Part shown: positions 1 to 11,617 of the stretch, piece by piece
Layout: each line of letters starts with the position of its first letter
Position numbering within the stretch: the first letter of the stretch is position 1
NCBI GenBank assembly: GCA_011009095.1
Contig: VTPC01004454.1
Span: forward strand, 211,218 to 275,217
Source: Ignelater luminosus
Lineage: Eukaryota > Arthropoda > Insecta > Coleoptera > Elateridae
Direction of reading: 5' to 3'
Length of the DNA stretch: 64,000 nt
Notes under the pieces: model-generated
The model's input: only the letters and a program-made list of their open reading frames with translations
What the model was told of the DNA's origin: nothing
Databases searched by the model: none
Position numbers and translations under genes: made by a program

Positions 1-885
1 TGCTTACATCGCCAATCAAATGTTCAGAAAGATTCGAAATAGTACTGGTATGCGACTTTAATCATTTTAAGGTACACATTATACCTGTTCTTATTAATTA
101 ATAAAAGTAACCAAAGGTAATTTTAGAAATACTTTTAGGTCATAATCAATGAGCGGCATTCTTGTAAATTCCTTGAACGAATTCATTATGATCGCATTTC
201 TCACTTAGCAATAGATGGTGACGTTTCAATTATTAAAATATCTTACGAAACTAATTCGCCTAATAGACCAATAGGAACTTCATCTAGTAACTCAACAGCA
301 CCAACAGCGTCTTTTGAGGAATTGGAACCAGTTTCTGTTAGAACATCAACTAGCTCATCTCGTAGGATGCGACCTTCATCCGTACCGGAAGCTTCCGCGC
401 CGCCATCTTATGATGAAGCTACTTCTGGAAGCTTAAAAGAATTATCATCCAGACAACCCACGCCTAAAAATCCACCTTATCCAATAAACGATGCTACGGG
501 AATGCCTGTTCCTACCGTAGGAATCAATTCTTCACCTAGCATGAGCAGAGGAGGGTCAGCACCTATTGGAATTAACGTCCCGCTTGATAGAAATCGGGCA
601 TATGGATATGGTGCATCACCATCAGGAACGTTCGCACCACTTAATGCATATTCTCCAGCATACTTGCCACCACCACCACCACCTGGAGCGCCTGTACCGC
701 TTAATGCACCCAATTCTAACTTTAGACCTGTAAGTACATAATAAAGATGAGAAAATGTGATAATATAATACAATATTTTATTTCCAGTTACGCCGCGTAA
801 CTATGAAACACTACTGCATAATATTCTTTGTTATTGCTTCATTTGTATTTTTATTTACTATGATTGGTCTTGTTGCTGCTCTAAG
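1..885 (+). CDS. galectin-domain protein with Pro-rich linker and TM helix (partial, 3 exons)
   Basis: Exons are <1-71, 139-729 and 788-885, separated by 67- and 58-nt GT-AG introns; the gene is cut by the window start. Exons 1-2 join in frame to give the second half of a galectin carbohydrate-recognition domain: FEIVLVCDFNHFK, then VIINERHSCKF, then RISHLAIDGDVSI, the usual galectin F-strand and ISHL-I-GD pattern. The His-Asn-Arg and Trp-Glu sugar-binding residues lie upstream of the window. A serine/proline-rich linker follows, with a PPSY (PPxY, WW-domain ligand) motif and a run of six prolines. Exon 3 encodes LRRVTMKHY followed by about 22 hydrophobic residues, a probable transmembrane helix. 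A basic flank before the helix suggests that the galectin side is cytosolic (inference). Exon 3 ends in phase 2 at a GTAAGA donor, so the gene continues downstream. Most galectins are soluble, so a membrane-anchored form is unusual. Secure as a galectin fold; full structure unknown. Confidence 0.8.
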
Positions 886-927
886 GTAAGAGGGGCAATG
901 ATAATTAATCATAGATATTAGATTATA

Positions 928-1428
928 CAGTATGCCCATTTCACGGGTTATCCCCTGAATGTTTGAAAATAAGCAACACGTCTTACAATTCAGACCAGGC
1001 TTTTCAGTAAAAAGTTCAACTCGTGTTAATTGAACCATAGTTTGCTGTGAATTTAAAAACTGACAAAAGTCAACCGCTTGACATATGTTTGGTTATGTTT
1101 GCTGTTTAATCTTTGCACAAAACTGTTCAGTTTGTTTTCTTTCTTTTTGTTAAATGAGTTTTCTTGTTTATTATTAAATTCTTAATGCTTTATAATATTT
1201 ATAATTATATTCTTATTGTTGTGCTTTCCAAAAAAGCAAATCTTATTTGTAACCAGCTTTAAATTGAGGAATTTTGACATTGACTTGTATTACCGAAAAC
1301 AAACTGCATGTACAAACATGATCCATTTTGCTTTTAAAATCTGTAATTATGCAAAGGAATTAATTGTAAGACGTGTTGCCCACTTCCAATTTCCCATTCA
1401 GGGGAGGATCCGTAAAATGGGCATACTG
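928..1428. repeat. 501-bp MITE with ~50-bp TIRs, TA target duplication
   Basis: The ends read CAGTATGCCCATTT and, inverted, AAATGGGCATACTG. Homology continues inward through CCCCTGAATG and GCAACACGTCTTACAATT on both arms. TA flanks both ends (926-927 and 1429-1430), so this is a Tc1/mariner-type non-autonomous element. It contains no coding sequence. It lies 43 bp after the last visible galectin exon, in its intron. Confidence 0.85.
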
Positions 1429-1454
1429 TATATGTATATTAGTATAATGACTTA

Positions 1455-1614
1455 ATGAGTGTCCAGAAAGTCTTTCAATCCAGGACGGCGGCGACACGGC
1501 GATAGTAAATTAAACATAGGTAAAAGCTTTGGTTCTTAATTCAGAATCAACTGAATACGTGATAATAATTGATTGCTGAGCCGTTCAGTTTTTTTTTTTT
1601 TTTTGGACACTCAT
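1455..1614. repeat. short MITE with ATGAGTGTCCA termini
   Basis: Both ends carry an inverted ATGAGTGTCCA (11 bp), and the right arm contains an 18-nt poly-T run. No coding content and no long arm pairing are seen. The call rests on the termini only. Confidence 0.5.
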
Positions 1615-1698
1615 GCGCATTGTTATTTATAATTTCTTGTTTTGGTTGACTATTAGAATCCATCTACCTCATGTCAAGTACTGCAGTAAGATGTATAG

Positions 1699-2032
1699 TA
1701 CGTTCGGAAAAAAAGACACCTCAAGTAGGCTTTTTTTAAAAACGTACAACTTGCAGCATATATTTGCATTTGAATATGTTATAACCATATTTCTAACTGC
1801 TTTGTAAAGATTGTCATTATAAAGAAATTTACACTTTTTTATTTTCTTTAATGAAGCTTCGTGGAACTACATGTAATATAAATATTATCTTATTTATATT
1901 TAGATAATTTCAGAAAATCGCATGACATTAATATCAACAATTAAAAAAGATCTAACATTTAGTGACGTGCAGTTTAACTTAATACTTCAAAAATAAATCA
2001 TGGCCCACTTGAGGTTTTTTTTTCTGGACATC
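1699..2032. repeat. possible degenerate TIR element
   Basis: Inverted blocks near the two ends match imperfectly over about 25 bp: an A-run followed by CCTCAAGT(A/G)GGC on the left and its complement on the right. No target duplication is recognisable. It may be an old MITE. Confidence 0.35.
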
Positions 2033-2378
2033 CTATTCATAAAAAGAATGTGTTCATTTTATAAGAAAAATACTAGGATACGCGTTTTAATTATTTTACA
2101 GTTATTATACTGTTTTTCTTCTATACTACATAACAGTTATATGTATCATCCGTTTCAAATTATAAGACAGTAGGACAAGCCATGGAAATCTGACAGATTC
2201 CACCTTGGAGGATTCCACCCTGTATATTATTGACAGCTTGAAAGTTTGTTCAAGGTTAGGTAAAAATGAATTTTAGGTTATATTTAACTATGTTGCCAAA
2301 TCTACATTAACCAAAATTACTTTATTAAAATAATGATGTAAATATTTCAAAGTAATCCCTCACAGTGGGTGTGGTATG

Positions 2379-3163
2379 ATTTAATAAATAAATGAAACAC
2401 CTTTATCTGCCCACGATTAATCTTCTTTTATTGAACACTACATATATATATATGTTTCGGCTATGTTAATTTTTGGCCATCATCAGGTGCGATCTACAAA
2501 TGTAAGAATCTAATTAGTAATTATTAGATCACCTATGTTAAACACATTAAGAATTATTGTTAAATTTTATGTATTACCTCCTGATATTCAAAACTGGTGT
2601 GGCATTTTTTATGCTATACTAATTAATGTAAATTATTAATCTAATTATTGATCTAATACATAAAAGTTAAGTTATTGAGTAAAATTAAATAAAAATTATG
2701 AGTGTGTGTGGTCAATTCCCGCCGACACATGACTGAATGTGCAAACAGATAAATCACCTCATGTGTGTATTGTGAATATATATGTACCTCTTTTTTCACT
2801 TTAGTTTTATAACTACTGATTAAACTAACTACCTGAGGTGCGATCCTATGGAGATTTGGACTATTGTAACTGTTTTATTCTACTTGACACTAATAATGTT
2901 AATTTGTCACAAATATATTTTAATATTAAAGTTATACCTGGTGTTTGCACCTTTACTTTCAAAGAAGTTCAAAACTTAGTATAATCTAGAGTAATTCTAT
3001 AATCGACCACAACTAAGTAAATTATGCTGTACATTGTTTAAAAACAAAAACTTTTTGCTATCTTTCATTTCCCTAATCCTATATGTCAGTCTTAATATAT
3101 GTAGTGTTCAATAAAAGAAGATTAATCGTGGGCAGATAAAGGTGTTTCATTTATTTATTAAAT
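2379..3163. repeat. 785-bp element with ~66-bp near-perfect TIRs
   Basis: The arms begin ATTTAATAAATAAATG, continue through GAAACACCTTTATCTGCC and end near a TATATA run, and are essentially identical. That implies a recent insertion or arm conversion. The interior is noncoding. It contains a GTTTCGG...GGCCATCATCAG block at about 2455-2487 that also occurs, diverged, in the fold-back element near 33985. No simple TSD flanks the arms. Confidence 0.75.
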
Positions 3164-3416
3164 TAATGATGTAGAATAATTTCAATAACTTTGTATGATG
3201 TTAATAATTTGACAGTAAATTGCAGTTACGCATTTTCGTAACCATATTATTATCTATACAAAATCACATTTAAAAATTTAACCTAAATGCGTGGCTGTAA
3301 TAGATTTAATTTTTATGATAATATTAGTACAATACCGTTAGAACCATTGCTTTAATAAAGTGCCTACACAAGATATCTATTTAAGAATACTAACATTGAG
3401 TCCCTATAAGGTATAT

Positions 3417-3589
3417 ACAGTTGTCCCCGGATAAAGAACTGGGACGCCTAATTTTTAGATGTCCTTTTTCAAGTGAACTATGAAACAAACCGCTTAACAA
3501 TAAAACTTCAAAGCAATTCGCTAAAATTCTCTATTTTCACAGCTAAGTTATTACAAATGGTGCCCCAGTTTCTTCTGACCTGGACTGTA
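3417..3589. repeat. older MITE abutting a related one
   Basis: The left end (ACAGTTGTCCCCGG ... AACTGGGACGCC) and the right end (GGTGCCCCAGTTTCTTCTG ... GACTG) are imperfect inverted copies. Both resemble the termini of the MITE that starts at 3590. It is flanked on the right by the TA shared with its neighbour. Confidence 0.45.
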
Positions 3590-3799
3590 CTATCGCGGCA
3601 AAAAAACCGGGGCACCACACAGGTTTTAAAATTGCCCTTTGTAAATCTCTCTTTCAGTTTAAGTAAAGCTATTATGTAAGTAAGTACCTTATTAATTGAA
3701 CTGATAAATCCACCTTAAAGCTTGATGCAAAAGAGAGAAATTTTGTTACAACCGATGTATCGTCAGACAAGTGTGCCCCGGTTTTTTTTGCCGTGATAG
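3590..3799. repeat. 210-bp MITE, TA-flanked, ~30-bp TIRs
   Basis: The termini are CTATCGCGGCAAAAAAACC with GGGGCAC and the inverted GTGCCCC, GGTTTTTTTTGCCGTGATAG. TA is present at 3588-3589 and 3800-3801. There is no coding sequence. Confidence 0.8.
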
Positions 3800-3810
3800 T
3801 ACATTTATAA

Positions 3811-3959
3811 GGATAAAAGTTGAGCAAAGCAATAGTAGACAACAAAGCAAATTTGATAGTTAAATAAGCCCAGCAGGTGGATCATAAGATTGGTTCACCA
3901 ATTAGAAAATGTTAAATCCAAGTTATCCACCAATCCGTACTTTGCTCAACTCTTATCTA
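3811..3959. repeat. small hairpin repeat
   Basis: ATAAAAGTTGAGCAAAG at the left pairs with CTTTGCTCAACTCTTAT at the right. Inner GGTGGAT/ATCCACC and TTGGT/ACCAA blocks also pair. It is a probable tiny MITE of about 145 bp. Confidence 0.5.
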
Positions 3960-5089
3960 TATTATGATTAGTTATAAATATAGGAACTCTAACATGAAGT
4001 GGGTAAAATATAGAAGTAAGAAAGTGTTTATCCATGCACAACCTATGAAAACCAAATAGTAGGATGTTCATAAACTATCAGTATGGTAGCTAAATATTTT
4101 TAAATTGTTATTATACAGATCTTTTCATTATTTTTATATGAATTCTTTGTTGATGTATATATCCAGAGAATCTTACAAATAAATGTATTAATATATTCTA
4201 GAAATGTCTTTCTATATTCCCTTGTTGCATATTACATAAATCACGTGCCATCACTCATCAGTAAGTAACAATGATAATAATTGGAACATTTTTTCAACAG
4301 ACAATGGAAGCTGAAACCTAAAGAAAGGACCTCACGGAATAAGTGCCGATTTTGGGCCTCGCTTAAATGCTTGCTAGGGGATATTTTGTATATGTTCTGC
4401 ATGGTGTAGATTTTAAGTGTGTAATATACAGTGACATCGAAAATGGTTACAAACTGTTAGAATGTTATACTATTTGAACAAACCCGCCAAAATAGTTGAA
4501 CTTTGTTATTTAAGCGTATGCATAGAAACTATTTTGCTCTCTAAAAAAGATGGCTGTAGTTCTTAAAAATATAAGAACATCGTGCATTTTATTCAATTTG
4601 AAGTTGTTTTTATAATTAAAAGAATTTTATAAAAGCTGCTGCATTTTCTTTATTTTAACACAAACCATGGACCACGAAATTTACTGGTGATTAGACAACA
4701 CATCTTGCACTATTGGCAGCTCTGTTGTAATAAAAATAATGTAGTTTCCCAGAGGTGTAGTATTGATGATGAAACTACAGCGTTAAATCTAACTTATCTC
4801 GATTAACTCACAGCAAGCTTGAAAAAGACTGGACAATATATGCACCGTTCACGATGTTTATGGGTCGTAATAGGCCATGCTTTTATTTTGTTAGGTTGGA
4901 AGTGTTGCTTCCTTTTTTCTTAAAAATTGCCGTGCCTGCGGCTGTATTTGGCGCCGTTACACGATCAAAATATTTGCATAAACGTTTGCTTTGTTAAAAA
5001 GAGATCAAGTTTTCCTTATTATTCGCATCTAGTAATGTCAGTTATAATAATTTATAATGCCGAAGGTTATAAATGAAAACAAAGCTGCA

Positions 5090-6046
5090 AATTATAAAAA
5101 CTTTTAAACATTTTAGAAGAATTAATCCAAATTTAAAGTTGCAAGGTATCTATAATTCGTTAGAAGACATTTTTGGGGTAAGTAAATACAATAAACGTTT
5201 TGCTTGAATTTACGGAAGCTGATAATCTTGTTTTGTAGGTTCGGAGTTCTAAATTAGAAGTGATTGTGCGACAGAGACCAGACGAGTTGAAATCTTTGGT
5301 ATCTGGCAAACGACCCAAAAATTATTCGTTTTGGAATCATTTTTTTAAAAAAGGTTTGTAATAGCTAATTTGGCAATACAACTCTCAAAATCAATATTTT
5401 TCTTTAAATGATCTTTTGGCTAATGCAAAGAAAAATTATGAATTTAAGGGAGGGAGGACAACTTAGATAAGATTTTGAAATCTATGGGTTACAAATATAA
5501 ATCAGTTAACAGTCGCAAAATTCTCTGCGAACACAAACATGTTGTTGCATCCAAAATTACCTTTCTTAGAAAATTTTTACAGTATCTAAATTCCAGTGAA
5601 AATATCCCATTCGTGTACCTAGATGAAACATGGATCTATCAAAATGGATCGGACGATAAAAAGACGTACGTAATTGATAAACTGCTGAAAGAGAAAGGAT
5701 ATGAAGTTCTTAGAATGCTTCCGTTCCATTGTCTGTATAACTCTATAGAAATGGCATGGGGGTATTGTAAGTCTTATTACAACAAGCACATAAACTCTGG
5801 AACACCTCCTAAAAACCGTGTCCAGAGTTTATGGCTCGAGTCTCTTTCAAAATGTTCTTCAGACATGTGGCATAATTTCTGTGATTGCCACGAAAAGCTT
5901 TTTTTGGCTGACTGGAAAAACATATGGGGAATCCTTTGTTTGAAAATATTCCTCCTTTTATTATTTCTTCTTGCAGAATCTGACTCTGAATCTTTTTCGG
6001 ATGATTCAGAGCTAGACTCGTTTCACGAACTAATGGAAGTGGAATG
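5090..6046 (+). pseudogene. DDE transposase relic (IS630/Tc1-mariner-related), spliced and internally deleted
   Basis: Three coding pieces are visible: a short N-terminal stretch ending at a GTAAGT donor near 5179, a piece at about 5239-5353 (VRSSKLEVIVRQRPDELK...) ending at a GTTTGT donor, and a long piece at 5475-6046. The last contains the first catalytic block YLDETWIYQNG and, soon after, YEVLRMLPFHCLYNSIEMAW. The latter resembles the P-F/Y-H-C-x-x-N-x-I-E block that carries the final acidic residue in insect IS630-like transposases. The spacing between them is far too short, so the middle domain is deleted. The C-terminal end is a Ser/Asp/Glu-rich tail (ESDSESFSDDSELDSF). Possible termini are the matching inverted TTAGAATGTTA blocks near 4457 and 6292. 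It is not functional. Confidence 0.6.
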
Positions 6047-7468
6047 AGGGCTTACAACTACATATTTGGCATCAGAATTTTTATGTAATACCACCACAAT
6101 TGTTTTGTGGAAAAAAACTTTGTACAACAAATACATGATCATCAGCGGTCTTTATTACTTGCAGTGGAAGCGAGGAAAATGCTGTGCAGGTGTTGGTATC
6201 CTTAGATGAAGTTTCTACAGCAGGATGGAGGCGTAGTATCGCCACAGTTCTTAATCGTTTAACAAAGGAACGGTACTAGAGACACCCTATTGCGTAACAT
6301 TCTAATCAGTGGATCACTTGCAAAACCACAGCTTTAATCGTCAGCGCCCAAATACATTATCAAACTTAAGTTTCATTAATGTTTCAAGAATTAATTGTGG
6401 TTATATTTAATTCTTGAAAGTCGCCTACTTGGTAGAAACGGTATTTTTATGATCATGATGTATATATGTGTTACTGTTATTTTTGAGCAAATGTAAATAA
6501 TACATTATAAGTAAAAATTCTTTAAAATTATTTTTATAGTTGTACTCTTAAAGCAATATAAAGCAAGAAACCTTTAATTCTCACGAGTTCCCACACTCGT
6601 AATTACTCAAAAAATATTATTCAAATTTTCAGCATCTAAAAGTAGTCATAATTACACATAAATTTCTTATATAATTAGAAGAGTTTTCCAGTACTACAGC
6701 CTACTTCCTGCACTAATTTTTAACAATAACAATGCATAATAATTAACCAAACCATTTCTTTATGGAAAATGCTATCGCCTATAACGCCTTTACTAGTGAG
6801 TTTCGGACATATATGTATTAGATATTTTCGACTTGAAATTACCCAAGGAACGCACCTTTAACCTATGGCAGTCGAGTCGCGGGACACCCTGTATAAGACC
6901 ACTTACATCTCGGGCTTTTGTTTTTCCCTTTTTTTTTCATTTTGGTGCTTACTTTAGGACCGTCTCGGCTCCCTTCCCGCAAGATGTCACGCTGCCGGCA
7001 ATCCGTTGTAGCCCTACAGGTTTATTGTGGTGAAATTATTTATTAATTTACTTACCTATTTAATTCTTTTTGTTTCCTCAATTTACTTCTCCTTTCCTTT
7101 CCAATACTACAAGTAATAACTTATTTAAATGTTAAGTATTTCAAAAATCATTTGGTAATAATTATTTTTCTGGATTTGTTTGTGTAACATTTAAATTTAC
7201 AAATATTGCATTTTTGAAATCTGCTCATATAAATTTAATGTTAAATTTTGTACGGTCAAGGTTGGCTAACCAACCAACACACCTGTGTTAGTAAATATTT
7301 CGAATTTATCAATATTTCTTTTTGCGATATAATTTAAAAAGTATTTTTGGTAGCTATGTATTATTACTTTATTTTGTTCGTTAAAAAACTATTCGACCAG
7401 ATCACCAGATCCATGCACCAAAGAGTCAGCTTAACACCGCACTATAAAACTGTAGATATCAACTTATA
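6047..7468. other. no gene seen; scattered TE debris
   Basis: This stretch is AT-rich and noncoding. A lone CGGGACACCCTGTATA at about 6885-6900 looks like the right end of a MITE whose left partner I could not find. The GC-richer patch at 6905-7025 contains no convincing ORF. Confidence 0.4.
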
Positions 7469-8532
7469 GCCCAGCTATTTTATACAAAAAAAAGGCCAAA
7501 CCTCTAAAAAAATCCGACTGAAGATTTTTCTTCGGACTTCTCTTTATTTCGGCGTCAAAAACAATCCCTCAAAAGTCCATAAAGCCAACTGGACGGCTAC
7601 AGAAGCTATAGAAGGTCAAAAGTCACAAAAATCAGTTTTTCTCAAATATCTCGTAAACTATTGGTCTTACGTTAATTTTGGTCAGTATGAAATTTGTTCA
7701 TGAACTAAATCTACACAAAAAGGGTCCTATACAAAATTTACGTAAAACCAATAGTTTTTGAGATATATGGCTGAGAAAGTTCGCAGCAAAGTGCATACGT
7801 ATAGTACAGTGGAGTATACAGATAATAAGACCTATTTATCCATAAAAAAATGGTTCATGCACATACACTTGCATAATTCCTGTCTGAATTGTTCTTGGAA
7901 AGGACCCTTCTTCATAATAATAATGGTAAGGATCTTGAGTAGCAGCTTTTTAACATTCCAATGTAGGCTCATGGGTCACAGGGTAACTGAAAATATTGGA
8001 TAACGCATCTTGTATGTTTTAAATTCAGTTTAATGCTACATTTTGTAGAGTTCGGACGTTTTATTCATCTGGAAATATTTTGTAATTCATTATAATGGCA
8101 CTTGTTTTATCTGTAATGAAACTTTCTCAAATGGCACGACTGCGACTGTTCGCGGTTTAGAAACTCTCAGAAATGTGAGTGTTGAAAAAGGTGACGATCA
8201 TATAGACTATTTGCGAAGCTTTGTTCCGAACTTTCTCAATCCTATATCTCAAAAACTATTGGTTCTACGTAAATTTCGTATAGGACCTTTTTTTGTGTAG
8301 ATTTAGCTTATGAACATATTTGATAATGTCCAAAATTAACGTAAAACCAATAGTTTACGAGATATTTAAGAAAAACTGATTTTCTTGACCTTTGATTTTC
8401 TGTAACTTCGGTATCCGTCCAGGTGGCTTTATGGACTTTTGAGGGATTGTTTTTGACGCCGAGATAAAGAGAATTCCGAAAGAAAATCTTCAATAGGATT
8501 TTTTTAGAGGTGAATGTATAAAGTAACTGGGC
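7469..8532. repeat. 1064-bp fold-back (long inverted repeat) element, TA-flanked
   Basis: The left arm (7469 to about 7785) and right arm (about 8210-8532) are inverted copies over more than 300 bp. Shared blocks include GCCCAG termini, GGCGTCAAAAACAATCCCTC, AAAACCAATAGTTT and TAGATTTAG(C/T). TA flanks both ends (7467-7468, 8533-8534). The loop of about 420 bp has no recognisable coding sequence. The element sits in the presumed galectin intron or intergenic space. Confidence 0.85.
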
Positions 8533-8547
8533 TATTAGTAAATTTTC

Positions 8548-8640
8548 GTAAACGCCTATAGGTGCTTAAGTGTCACGTGATCGACGCTCTGATTAGTCGA
8601 ATTTCAAGCTTGTTCTCATGACACTGATTTACATACAGTA
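8548..8640 (+). repeat. dispersed repeat family, truncated copy A
   Basis: GTGTCACGTGATCGACGCTC, then CTGATTAGTCGAATT and GCTTGTTCTCAT match the copies at 14345-14590 and, inverted, 39535-39775. Similarity is lost after about 8640. This copy is 5'- and 3'-truncated and abuts the fold-back element. Confidence 0.65.
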
Positions 8641-8659
8641 TGCGAAAAAAGTCTGAAAT

Positions 8660-11617
8660 AAATTCATTATTTGCAAAAGGGTGCACTATTAAGCAATATC
8701 CTCGGACACGTTGATTTTCTTTTTGTGCGCACATTTTCATATACAAATTGTATAGGCCATGTTGCTCAAGTTCCGGATATGACGTCATCGATGATTTTTT
8801 TAAATAGCAACAGTACGTTTTTGGTGAAATCTTGTAGATCAGTTCTTTCTGATTACGGCAATATAACATACTTATACCTTTATGTTACAAATAAAGACTA
8901 AAAAAATTAATAAAGTATTTATTATAATGGAAATTCTAGGTTACATAAAAATAACTGCACTACAAAATAATAAATGGAGGACGTAAAATAATTAATTGAT
9001 AAATAGGCAATTAAATGCTCTTTGAATCGAGTTATCGACCCCTCATGCAATTTAAATAAAATGGGGTGTTGCTGCCTCTTGGAAGGGGGTTGAAGTGGGG
9101 GGTAATTCTTTAGCGTCAGAAAGTGTCATTTTAAATTTAAAAAATTGACGTGTTTCGGGATTTTTCGTTTACACGCTTATTCACGTAGAAAATTGATTTA
9201 TCCGTTACATTTGGACCTCATTGTATATAAATAAATCTATTAAATTAATTTCTTTTTATTAAGCCTTTAACATAACCTTTTTAATAAACATTTTTGTTAT
9301 TTAAATTTTTCTCCCAACAACTTTTTTTATTTCTTAACAACTCTCTAAACAACTTAGTTAGCCTGTTTTTTTTTCTTTTAATAAACTTATTATTATTTTT
9401 CTGAACAAAACTGTTATAGTATATCAAATCACTGCTAATATGCAATGTTCCTTTCATAACCTACTACAATTAATATTTTATGTTTATCACAATTTTAGAA
9501 TATATATAAAATATTCAATTGTAATTGTTTGATCGATTAACTGTCCACCCTGATACTCTTAATACGATCCTATTGGATTTTTTACTTGTATCGTGGTTTT
9601 CTTATTAAGATTTCATTTTGACTTTTTTGAATATCATCACAATATCTTAGTTGAAGGCTAGAAGAAAAAGAAAAAAAACAAAGAAACAAGCGGTTTAAAA
9701 AAACTACAATATTAGAATTTAAAGAAAACCACGAGGAATTAAAACAATAATATTAAAACAAAATATTTTACTTCATCATTAGTACTAATTAATACCCAAA
9801 CTAATTTCTTATCTCGCGCGCGCGCCCACACATACACGCACGCACGCGCGGGCACGCGCACACCCCCACACGTGTAAAGTGAATGATTCTTCATCCCCTC
9901 TTTGACTGCCGATACCTAGGAAACCATGCATTATTGGACCATGGTTCACTGGAACTTTTTCGTTTATTTTAATGAAAAAAATCAGCTGATGATCATTGTT
10001 GGTATACTTATGAATCATCCTGTATAGAAGCTGTAGTTGCAATGTTGAGATTTATTAGAAGTGTTAAGACATATATTTTATTTCTTAATTTCTCGGTTAA
10101 TTTAAGACAAATATAAATACCGCATGGCAAATCAAAAACGACATAGAGGTGATAAGAGTCAGGAGAATCCATTGCTGAAATTTTAACATCAATAATAAAG
10201 AATATACTTTAGGAACACAATCATAAGAGTATCAAGTGAAAATTCTAATGCATATTGCATTTGAATATAATCATCTATTCTGGTATTGTAAATTAGTTTT
10301 CAGTTTGTAATTGTGCACCCTAAAGATCTAATTCCACTGCTATCTCTTATAATGTAATAATGACATGTTATTGTGATATATTAATATCGTATATTCAGTA
10401 TTAATTTATGTTACAATTAATAATGTAGATTTCTTTACATCTAGATTATACTTAAGTGTTTGGTAACAATCTGAAATAAAATTCAAAATCTTATTTTCTC
10501 ATTTATTAGTTTACACACCAATTTTCCAATTTCCAATATTAAATTTCACTAACTGTATATACAATTTTATTATCAAATTACTACTTATATAAATGCTTAC
10601 ATTTAGGATAATTTAATATTTACAGTAAAATAATCAAAAGTGATGTTAGAAAGAAAAGAGTAAAATCTTCATAAAACCATATCATGCAAAAAAAGTTAAT
10701 TGTCATTAATTTAAAATTCCTCATGATCCCAATATATACAAATAATTTTAGAAAATATATAAATTACTCATAATAATAATTAGCATTACATATACATAAT
10801 TGAAGTAAAGTGATCAATAAATAAGATTCAGAGCTTTCTTCCTTTCTCAAAAGAATAAATAAATAAATCCGGGATCACATAGTTTAAAAGTAATTATCTT
10901 TGTTAAGAAAAATCAAAAATCACAATATTATTGTTATTACAATCAGTAATTCAAGGAAACTGCCATTACATACAATGAGAAATTTCAATCAAGAGTGTGA
11001 CCTAAAAAATTTAGGATTTCTTCAACATTTAATTAACGGTTATAGCTAAAACTGGGACTTAACGTTTAAAAACTAAATTTTCTTAAAATTACTTAAGTAA
11101 TAACATATATTCTCTTAAAGATCTGCACCACAGTTCTTAACAATATCTCTTATTGTTTTCTTTTTCACTGTGTATACCTATATCTAGAGATCAAAAAATA
11201 TCTAAAATATTAGTAAGTTGATCTAATATTAGTTTAAAAAACAGCTAAGAGTATTTTTTGAACAAGTTAAAAATGAGATCCTTTTGACTGCTTCAGTAAA
11301 AAATTTTTTAAAAGCTAACCAACTTTACATGATGCCAAAGTACAAAAGCAATTTGGCGTTTTATTCTTGTTTCACTAAAATAAATAGAAGCAGTAGACGC
11401 AGCACTGGATCCTGATGATTTCTATCAATCTGATACTTTCTGTTAAAATATACAATTCGGAAATTTTTTTATCATATAATATCTTTTGGAGTTGGTAGTA
11501 CTTTTTTTTTCAAATTTAAATCTTCCATTTCTCATTTTCATTCCAAAATCCATTTTTTACCAAGACAGTTCGTCAAAAGTAATCTCTATAAATCTACTGA
11601 ACACATTATTTATACAA
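8660..11617. other. gene-free stretch; includes 3' flank of the MIF4G gene
   Basis: No convincing coding sequence is present. TTTATT (AATAAA on the minus strand) near 11356 could serve as a poly(A) signal for the MIF4G gene ending at 11618; others occur further left. A purine-pyrimidine microsatellite at 9814-9873 is listed separately. Confidence 0.4.
9814..9873. repeat. alternating CG/CA microsatellite
   Basis: A run of CGCGCGCG followed by CACACA/CGCACG alternates pyrimidine and purine for about 55 bp. It is a GC-rich island in very AT-rich surroundings and a candidate for Z-DNA formation. Confidence 0.75.

Noticed and set aside
477-773. Minus-strand 98-codon ORF over the galectin Pro-rich exon
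   Set aside because: Antisense shadow of the proline-rich coding exon; the Gly-run is the complement of polyproline codons.
8573-8901. ORFs on both strands next to the fold-back element
   Set aside because: They span the edge of a noncoding repeat copy and overlap each other; no family resemblance or splice context.
9809-10042. 77-codon minus-strand ORF ending in Arg/Cys/Val repeats
   Set aside because: Product of the CG/CA microsatellite.
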